Source: Enterobacter sp. R4-368
GTDB lineage: Bacteria > Pseudomonadota > Gammaproteobacteria > Enterobacterales > Enterobacteriaceae
NCBI RefSeq assembly: GCF_000410515.1
Contig: NC_021500.1
Span: 3,596,001 to 3,660,000 of the forward strand
Length of the DNA: 64,000 bases
Direction of reading: 5' to 3'
Position numbers and translations under genes: made by a program. The notes beneath the pieces were generated by a model. The model did no database searches and had not been told where the DNA came from. It saw only the letters and a program-made list of their open reading frames with translations. Positions 58,193 to 64,000 of this stretch are shown piece by piece; positions within the stretch are counted from its first letter, which is position 1; every line of letters starts with the position of its first letter.

Positions 58193-59379
58193 CAGGCTTC
58201 CTCTGTCTCAGGTTCTTCCGTTTCTTCCGGCGCGTTGGAAATATCTTTTAGCGCCATATTCAGTGGGGCAATAAAGGGAGCGAGCGCTTTTTCAAACGCC
58301 GTCAGGTTGACCAGCAGCCAGTCGATCATCTCTGGCCAGTTGCTCTCGTCGAGGCTGGTGGCAGGCGTGGCGAAAGAGATTCGGCACGATTTTTTGCCTG
58401 GCAACGGCTCCCACTTCAGCGCATGGCCAAAGGTGTTTTCAATTGTCTCTTTATGCTCATAGAGCCAGTTAAACGCAAAGGTGTTACTCTCCGCAGAGGA
58501 TTTGGCAATCCACAGCTCAACGCGGCTCTCTTTTTTACTGAAAATCAGGTTCCATGAAACGGCGCTGATACCGGAACCCGCGCTGATCCAATGGTCGGTC
58601 GAAGGGCTGATATTGTTGTACAACGTGCAGGAGCTGGTTTTAAGACGTTCAAGGGTTTTGGTCCAGAAGGCTTTGCGGACCATCAAGATAGCTTTAACTC
58701 CGCCGCTGGTAGATTGCTCTTCTGCTTCCTTCTGCGCCATGCCAATCATGAAGGATTCCGCTTCCGGCGTCGGGATCACCAGGCGGATATCAACAAACAC
58801 ATCGTCGTTGAATTTGTACGGCTTAACCTTAAAACACTGCACCCGCAGGCCAAACTGCATTAGCCACAACGCGGTGTTGGTCACTTCTTTGCGGAAGCTG
58901 GCCGCCACCATCATCACTCGTTGGGTGCGGCTCTGGTTGATTTGCACTTCATCCAGGCTTTCGCACTCCAGAAACTCAGCCATCACTTCAGCCGCCGGAC
59001 GGGTCTCTTCCGGCTCGTATTTGTCGAGATAGAGCTGGAAGATGTCGAGGATCTGTTCTTTGCGCAGATTGGCGCAGTAACCGGCATATTTCAGCGCCTG
59101 CCACACCACATCGCGCCCGGAGTCATCAAGCTTGTTTTCAATGATCACCAGGTTGCGCTGTTTATCGATAGCCAGCAGGTCGAGGCGCTCTTTGGTGTCG
59201 TCAAAACCGGCGAACTCTTTCTGGATGATCAGCAGTTCATCATCATTATCGCGGGTCAACGCCTGAGGGTTCTTCGCCAACCACTCCTGAAGATGATAGC
59301 GCTCGGTAAAACCGAGGCTACTAAAAGACACCTCCTGCAACGAGTGCAGGCTATTGGTCGGCGTATCGACTTTATACAT
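58192..59379 (-). CDS. DUF4268 protein with PD-(D/E)XK-type nuclease region
   Basis: A 395-residue protein. Residues about 25-110 match a NucS-like PD-(D/E)XK pattern: ERLDLLA (D67), IIENK (E81, K83) and Q94-A-L-K-Y. The C-terminal part is DUF4268-type ([17 protein letters not shown]). It lies between hsdS and hsdR with overlaps of 8 and 1 bases. It may be an accessory nuclease or a regulator of restriction. Its function is not known to me. Confidence 0.82.
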   Translation of the reverse strand: MYKVDTPTNSLHSLQEVSFSSLGFTERYHLQEWLAKNPQALTRDNDDELLIIQKEFAGFDDTKERLDLLAIDKQRNLVIIENKLDDSGRDVVWQALKYAGYCANLRKEQILDIFQLYLDKYEPEETRPAAEVMAEFLECESLDEVQINQSRTQRVMMVAASFRKEVTNTALWLMQFGLRVQCFKVKPYKFNDDVFVDIRLVIPTPEAESFMIGMAQKEAEEQSTSGGVKAILMVRKAFWTKTLERLKTSSCTLYNNISPSTDHWISAGSGISAVSWNLIFSKKESRVELWIAKSSAESNTFAFNWLYEHKETIENTFGHALKWEPLPGKKSCRISFATPATSLDESNWPEMIDWLLVNLTAFEKALAPFIAPLNMALKDISNAPEETEEPETEEA

Positions 59380-60769
59380 TTTCCACCTCGCTTACCGCCT
59401 GCTCCGCTTCAGGCAGGGTGATTTCGCCCGAAAGGAGTTTGGGGAGAAGGGTGTCGCGGATATTTTCAAGTTTCCGAGTTTCTAACCGATTAGAAATAAC
59501 CTTATTTAGTACCGGTTCGAAAAAAGGTGTAAAAGCATGAACTGTTTCAGATGAAGGTATGAGGCATTTTGCTTGGGACAAATGCTCTCGTTTTATATGT
59601 CCCATTGTTACTGCTTTTGCTTCAGCTATACGCTGAAATTCAATGAGATGATGGGCTGTATATTTATAGTAAAGCCATTTAGGGTACTTGGTAGATGAGA
59701 CTTTAAATAAATGCTGATTAAGAGCTGCTTTGCCGCCGCACCAAATATCCACCATCAACGAACCTGACCATGAGAAGACGACATCCCCATTATCAATAAT
59801 GCACTCAGGTTTGATATTTGGAGATGCCTTTTCCTCACCATCAGAAAAACCTTTCTTCAACTGTGCGATTTTCACAACCGGAAGGAAGTCATTCTCATTC
59901 TCTGGTCTAAATTTTTGTAACGCCAACCCATTTTGATAGGTTGCGATTCCATCTAATGGTTTAATCGACCACCCTTCCGGAATTTCCCCCAACTCACTGT
60001 CCTGCATCGCCGACGGAAAAAGTTCTGCCGTGGCTTTTAATTCGGCATACTGCTCAGGATGTTCACGCTCAAAAACCTCCAGCGCATCCGCATCTTTCCC
60101 AGAAATGGTCGTCATGGCGGCAAGCGTTGCATCTTCCTGCGAACCGCCCGCTTCCAGTACCGCAATTTTGGCCTTTACGGGTTCAAAATCAACAAACCAA
60201 CTTTTGAACAAGGCTTGTGCCATTTGTTCGAGGGTTTGGTTGATTTCTTTATTCTTCTCAATTTTTTCACTAAGAGAGAAATAAAACAAACCAATGGCCC
60301 TCTGAATTTTCAGATTTCTAGGTATTGAAAGATAGAGGTTTTTGAAATCACCTTTTTTAAAATGAGGGATTAAAGTACCAACATGCATGTTATTTATTTT
60401 ATTAATCACTTGCTCAGAACGAAGCAATAAAAATAAAAACATAGGATCAACTAATCTTTGATCTGCACGTATTGCGACCATATCTTGGGCAATGCAAAAG
60501 GAAACAGGTTCTTTCACCCATGCAACACGTCCAGGAGAACCTTTACATACAAAAATTATGTCTCCAGCATTTGGGTGACCTCGAAACCAATTTTTATATG
60601 TGTCATCTGATACAAATCTAACTTTCTCGAAAACAGGATATAATGAGTCATCCTTGATGCAATTTGTCGCTATTAATGGGAAACCTTTATCTTCTACTGG
60701 ACAAGTTTTCCCTCTATTGTCAACAATATTGGACAATAAATCTGCAAAACTATATTCATCAAAATCCAT
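59372..60769 (-). CDS. hsdS: Type I specificity subunit HsdS (operon 4)
   Basis: A 465-residue two-TRD subunit. The central conserved region contains LEQMAQALFKSWFVDFEPV, characteristic of one HsdS family, and an inter-TRD linker rich in charged residues. ATG 60769 (MDFDEYSF) overlaps the hsdM stop by 11 bases; the frame is open to 60817. The TRDs are more AT-rich than the linker, as expected from TRD swapping. Confidence 0.92.
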   Translation of the reverse strand: MDFDEYSFADLLSNIVDNRGKTCPVEDKGFPLIATNCIKDDSLYPVFEKVRFVSDDTYKNWFRGHPNAGDIIFVCKGSPGRVAWVKEPVSFCIAQDMVAIRADQRLVDPMFLFLLLRSEQVINKINNMHVGTLIPHFKKGDFKNLYLSIPRNLKIQRAIGLFYFSLSEKIEKNKEINQTLEQMAQALFKSWFVDFEPVKAKIAVLEAGGSQEDATLAAMTTISGKDADALEVFEREHPEQYAELKATAELFPSAMQDSELGEIPEGWSIKPLDGIATYQNGLALQKFRPENENDFLPVVKIAQLKKGFSDGEEKASPNIKPECIIDNGDVVFSWSGSLMVDIWCGGKAALNQHLFKVSSTKYPKWLYYKYTAHHLIEFQRIAEAKAVTMGHIKREHLSQAKCLIPSSETVHAFTPFFEPVLNKVISNRLETRKLENIRDTLLPKLLSGEITLPEAEQAVSEVENV

Positions 60770-62468
60770 AACCCAGCCCTCCCAGATTCGCCTTAATCTG
60801 TGCTTCCAGCTTCGCACTCTCTTCGAGCTGATCTTTAAGCTGCGCCGTCAGTCGTGCCATCTTCTCGGCAAACGGTTCATCATCTTCATCTTGCTCGGCC
60901 GCACCGACATAGCGCCCAGGGGTTAATACAAAGCCGTTTTTCTGAATATCTTCCAGCGTTGCCGAGAAGCAGAATCCGGCTTCGTCTTCGTAGTCTTTAT
61001 CCGATTGCCATGCATGGAAGGTCTCGGCAATTTTGGCGATATCTTCACGGCTAAAATCACGCAACACGCGATCTTTCATATAACCAATCTGGCGCGCGTC
61101 TATAAACAGCACTTCACCTTTACGGTGTGCTTTGCCGTTGCCACCAGATTTATCTTTGGTCAGAAACCAGATGCAGGCCGGGATTTGGGTGTTGGTAAAC
61201 AGTTGCCCTGGCAGCGCCACCATACATTCCACCAGATCCGCTTCAATCAGGTTGCGGCGGATTTCGCCTTCATTGTTGGTGTTGGAACTCATTGAGCCGT
61301 TCGCCAGCAGCAGCGCCATCGAACCTTTTGGCGCGAGGTGGTGGATCATGTGCTGCATCCACGCAAAGTTGGCGTTGCCCTGCGGCGGCGTACCATATTT
61401 CCAGCGCACGTCGTTTTCCAGCTTCGCGTTCCACCACTCCTTCATGTTGAACGGCGGGTTTGCCATCACGAAGTCGGCACGCAGATCCGGGTGCTGGTCG
61501 TCCAGCAGGGTATCGGCGTTTTTGCTGCCGAAGTTAAAGTCGATACCCCGGATCGCCATATTCATCGCCGCCAGCTTCCAGGTGGTCGGGTTGGACTCTT
61601 GGCCGTAAACGGAGATATTGCGCTTCTGCTCGGCGGCGTTGTACTGCTTCTCGCCCGCGTGCTCTTCGATAAAACGGTCGCTGGAAACAAAGAACCCGCC
61701 GGAACCCATCGCCGGGTCATACACGCGCCCGTTATACGGTTGCAGCATTTCAACAATCAGGGTGACGATACTTTTTGGCGTGTAATACTGGCCGCCCTGC
61801 TTACCTTCCGCCAGCGCGAACTGACCGAGGAAATATTCGTATACGTGGCCGAGAATATCTTTGCTCTTTAAGCTCAGTTTCTCACCGTTATATTCCGGGT
61901 TGCTGAAGTTGGCATCAGAGAAGGTGTTAATCAGCCCGGTCAGTACCTCGTTGCCCAACTGGTACTGGCTAATGCGGTTCAGAATGCCTTTCAGTTTCGG
62001 GTTGGTTTTTTCGATTTCATCCAGCGCGTTGTCCACCAGCCAGGAGACGGAGCGCAGCTTCACATCCTGTCCGGTGGTTTCATCCACCCACAGCACCGTA
62101 CCGGTCGGCAGAATCGCTTTCGTTTTAAGCGTATCCCAGCGTGCGGCTTTCGGCACCCAGAAGATGTTCTTTTCGGTGTAGTAATCTTCGACTTCCAGTT
62201 CATCAACAATCGCCTGTGCGTAATCTTCGTCGGAGTCGTAATCATCGCGCGACATGGCGTAGATGTTGTCCGGGTTGCCGACATCGCGGAACAATGTGAT
62301 CAGTTCTTGCTGGCGAGCCTCAAAAGCATCGGAGACATACTTCAGAAAGATAAGCCCTAACACTACATGCTTGTAGTTGGCGGCATCCATGTTGGCGCGC
62401 AGCTTGTCAGCCGCCTTCCAGAATTTGTTATCCAGCTCGTTTAGGAATAGCTGTTCAGCGTTGTTCAT
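60759..62468 (-). CDS. hsdM: Type I methyltransferase subunit HsdM (operon 4)
   Basis: A 569-residue N6-adenine methyltransferase: motif I DPAMGSGGFF, motif IV NPPFNMKEW. ATG 62468 (MNNAEQLFLNELD) has GGAGG seven bases upstream; the open frame to 62513 is not used. First gene of hsdM-hsdS-DUF4268-hsdR. An IS element lies about 210 bases upstream and faces away. Confidence 0.94.
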   Translation of the reverse strand: MNNAEQLFLNELDNKFWKAADKLRANMDAANYKHVVLGLIFLKYVSDAFEARQQELITLFRDVGNPDNIYAMSRDDYDSDEDYAQAIVDELEVEDYYTEKNIFWVPKAARWDTLKTKAILPTGTVLWVDETTGQDVKLRSVSWLVDNALDEIEKTNPKLKGILNRISQYQLGNEVLTGLINTFSDANFSNPEYNGEKLSLKSKDILGHVYEYFLGQFALAEGKQGGQYYTPKSIVTLIVEMLQPYNGRVYDPAMGSGGFFVSSDRFIEEHAGEKQYNAAEQKRNISVYGQESNPTTWKLAAMNMAIRGIDFNFGSKNADTLLDDQHPDLRADFVMANPPFNMKEWWNAKLENDVRWKYGTPPQGNANFAWMQHMIHHLAPKGSMALLLANGSMSSNTNNEGEIRRNLIEADLVECMVALPGQLFTNTQIPACIWFLTKDKSGGNGKAHRKGEVLFIDARQIGYMKDRVLRDFSREDIAKIAETFHAWQSDKDYEDEAGFCFSATLEDIQKNGFVLTPGRYVGAAEQDEDDEPFAEKMARLTAQLKDQLEESAKLEAQIKANLGGLGYGF

Positions 62469-62742
62469 GTAAATCCTCCGGAAAACACAGGGGCAGGCTA
62501 AAAGTGCCGCCACGAATTCGTTTTAGTGGTGTATGTCGCAAGATCATACCCGCAGGCACCTCAAGTGCAAGCTATACGGCCACTGAAATTGCGCTTGTTC
62601 TTTACAAGTACCAATCATCCAAAAAGCCATTTCAAAATCTTTGTAACTATATTTTTTTGAGAGGTTTGCTGCTTTGAGGTGAATCGCCACGGTTTTAACA
62701 GACACCTCAGAGTCATTTAAGATGACTTAAAGAGAGATACCC

Positions 62743-63021
62743 ATGAGCGGTAAGCGTGATCCTGAAGAGTTTAAAATTGAAGCAGTCAAACAGGTTGTTG
62801 ATCGTGGTCATTCTGTTTCCAGTGTTGCAACACGTCTCGATATCACCACTCACAGTCTTTACGCCTGGATAAAGAAGTACGGCCCGGATTCTTCCACTCA
62901 TAATGAACAGTCAGATGCTCAGGCCGAGATCCGCCGTCTTCAGAAAGAGTTGAAGCGGGTTACGGACGAACGGGACATATTAAAAAAAGCCGCGGCGTAC
63001 TTCGCAAAGCTGTCCGACTGA
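62743..63021 (+). CDS. IS3-family transposase OrfA
   Basis: A 92-residue protein with an HTH (EFKIEAVKQVVDRGHSVSSV) and a leucine-zipper region (IRRLQKELKRVTDERDILKK). A run of seven A at 62982-62988, read as TTA AAA AAA, allows minus-one frameshifting into orfB, which is in that frame. Confidence 0.93.
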   Translation: MSGKRDPEEFKIEAVKQVVDRGHSVSSVATRLDITTHSLYAWIKKYGPDSSTHNEQSDAQAEIRRLQKELKRVTDERDILKKAAAYFAKLSD

Positions 63022-63890
63022 GGTACGCCTTTACCCGCGACAACAGCCGTTGCTGGCCTGTTCGTTTGCTCTGTCGGGTTCTGGATGTCCATCCGGGTGG
63101 ATTTTATTTCTGGCTTCAGCAGCCACATTCGCAGCGTCACCAGACAGACCAGATGCTGACCGGGCAGATCAAACAGTTCTGGCTTGAGTCTGGCTGCGTC
63201 TATGGTTATCGCAAGATCCATCTCGATCTGCGTGATACCGGACAGCAGTGCGGAGTGAACCGGGTCTGGCGGCTGATGAAGCGTGCCGGAATAAAAGCTC
63301 AGGTTGGGTACCGTAGCCCACGAGCACGTAAAGGCGAAGCCAGCATCGTGACACCCAACAGGCTCCAGCGGCAGTTCAATCCGGACTCACCGGATGAGCG
63401 TTGGGTGACGGACATAACCTACATCCGAACCCACGAAGGCTGGCTGTATCTGGCCGTGGTGGTTGACCTGTTCTCCCGAAAAGTTATCGGCTGGTCAATG
63501 CAACCCCGCATGACAAAAGAGATTGTCCTGAACGCATTACTTATGGCGGTGTGGAGGCGTAATCCTCAAAAGCAGGTACTGGTTCACTCTGATCAGGGCA
63601 GTCAGTACACGAGCCATGAGTGGCAGTCGTTCCTGAAATCACACGGTCTGGAAGGCAGCATGAGTCGTCGCGGTAACTGCCACGACAACGCGGTTGCGGA
63701 AAGCTTTTTCCAGCTACTGAAACGCGAACGGATTAAGAAAAGGATCTACGGAACGAGAGACGAAGCCAGAAGCGATATTTTTGATTACATCGAAATGTTT
63801 TATAACAGTAAGCGTCGGCATGGTTCGAGCGAGCAGATGCCACCGGCTGAATATGAAAACCTGTATTATCAACGGCTCAGAAGTGTCTAG
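62985..63890 (+). CDS. IS3-family transposase OrfB (made as OrfAB by frameshift)
   Basis: The frame continues without stop from the A-run to TAG 63890. It has the DDE motif: VTDITYI (D), HSDQGSQY (D), and HDNAVAESFF with E in the last segment. The first ATG-like start, at 63066, lies inside the domain, so translation most likely comes from frameshifting. The element looks intact. Confidence 0.93.
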   Translation, partial: KSRGVLRKAVRLRYAFTRDNSRCWPVRLLCRVLDVHPGGFYFWLQQPHSQRHQTDQMLTGQIKQFWLESGCVYGYRKIHLDLRDTGQQCGVNRVWRLMKRAGIKAQVGYRSPRARKGEASIVTPNRLQRQFNPDSPDERWVTDITYIRTHEGWLYLAVVVDLFSRKVIGWSMQPRMTKEIVLNALLMAVWRRNPQKQVLVHSDQGSQYTSHEWQSFLKSHGLEGSMSRRGNCHDNAVAESFFQLLKRERIKKRIYGTRDEARSDIFDYIEMFYNSKRRHGSSEQMPPAEYENLYYQRLRSV

Positions 63891-64000
63891 ATTATCCGTG
63901 GCGATTCACATTATGATTAAATTTATTTGCTGTAATTCCTATTCTGTTGCATTCGTCAAATTTATAAAATCCATCAAAATATATATCTGTTTCCGTAGTC

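Larger units (their letters stand above)
62680..63908 (+). mobile_element. IS3-family insertion sequence (IS1222/ISEhe3-like)
   Basis: A 1229-bp element with imperfect terminal inverted repeats that begin TGAATCGCCACGG at both ends. It has two overlapping reading frames with a slippery A-run. The three bases outside each end (AGG and CAT) do not match, so no target duplication is visible. Confidence 0.88.
46912..64000. mobile_element. Genomic island 2, left part
   Basis: It starts at the second att copy with its own integrase and carries two type I-related operons and an IS3-family element. No third copy of the leuX end is seen, so the island continues past the window. Confidence 0.75.

Overview
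This is a chromosomal segment of an enterobacterium (Enterobacteriaceae, of the Enterobacter/Kosakonia/Citrobacter type; genus not fixed). The first 13.6 kb has the conserved enterobacterial order miaE(partial)-yjgM-yjgN-valS-holC-pepA-lptF-lptG ... ahr ... leuX, with REP elements and typical rho-independent terminators. A DhaKL-type dihydroxyacetone kinase and a small membrane protein lie between lptG and ahr, where E. coli K-12 has the idn genes.

Between ahr and leuX (13.8-19.0 kb) is an unusual locus. It has two GH24 phage-type lysozymes without signal peptides, two DUF2589-like proteins, two small holin-like membrane proteins with strongly basic tails, and a secreted barnase-fold protein whose catalytic residues all appear replaced. 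It also has a secreted protein that looks like a stand-alone RNase A-type (CdiA-CT-like) domain, and a divergent LuxR/NarL-type regulator. Two of its transcription units share an upstream block with fixed spacing and a 12-bp palindrome, so they are probably co-regulated.

leuX (19594-19678) is the attachment site for two genomic islands in tandem. Island 1 (about 19656-46933) starts with a P4-type integrase and ends at a 22-bp copy of the leuX 3' end. It carries an orphan half-HsdS/HsdM pair behind an operator-flanked promoter. Convergent to this is a six-gene overlapping operon hsdM-hsdS-DUF262-DUF262/DUF1524-hsdR-YgjP-type metallopeptidase. A P4-like block follows (two inovirus Gp2/YagK-type proteins, a frameshifted zinc-ribbon protein, AlpA), then a CP4-57-like backbone (YfjP GTPase, YfjQ, WYL regulator, ArdB, RadC, YpjJ, CbeA/CbtA), and an Mrr-type nuclease at the right end.

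Island 2 starts at the same att copy with a second, closely related integrase (47134) and runs past the window end. It carries an overlapping operon hsdM-hsdS-ABC/RecF-like ATPase-HNH nuclease (48.9-54.8 kb), which has no HsdR of its own and has a Septu-like effector pair in its place. Next is a complete type I system hsdM-hsdS-DUF4268 nuclease-hsdR (55.1-62.5 kb), followed by an IS1222/ISEhe3-like IS3-family element.

The islands are a dense defence cluster: four HsdM, four HsdS, two HsdR, a DUF262 pair, ATPase/HNH, Mrr and DUF4268, together with an antirestriction gene and a toxin-antitoxin pair. The strongest candidates for undescribed biology are the MS-ATPase-HNH operon and the lysozyme/DUF2589/secreted-RNase locus.
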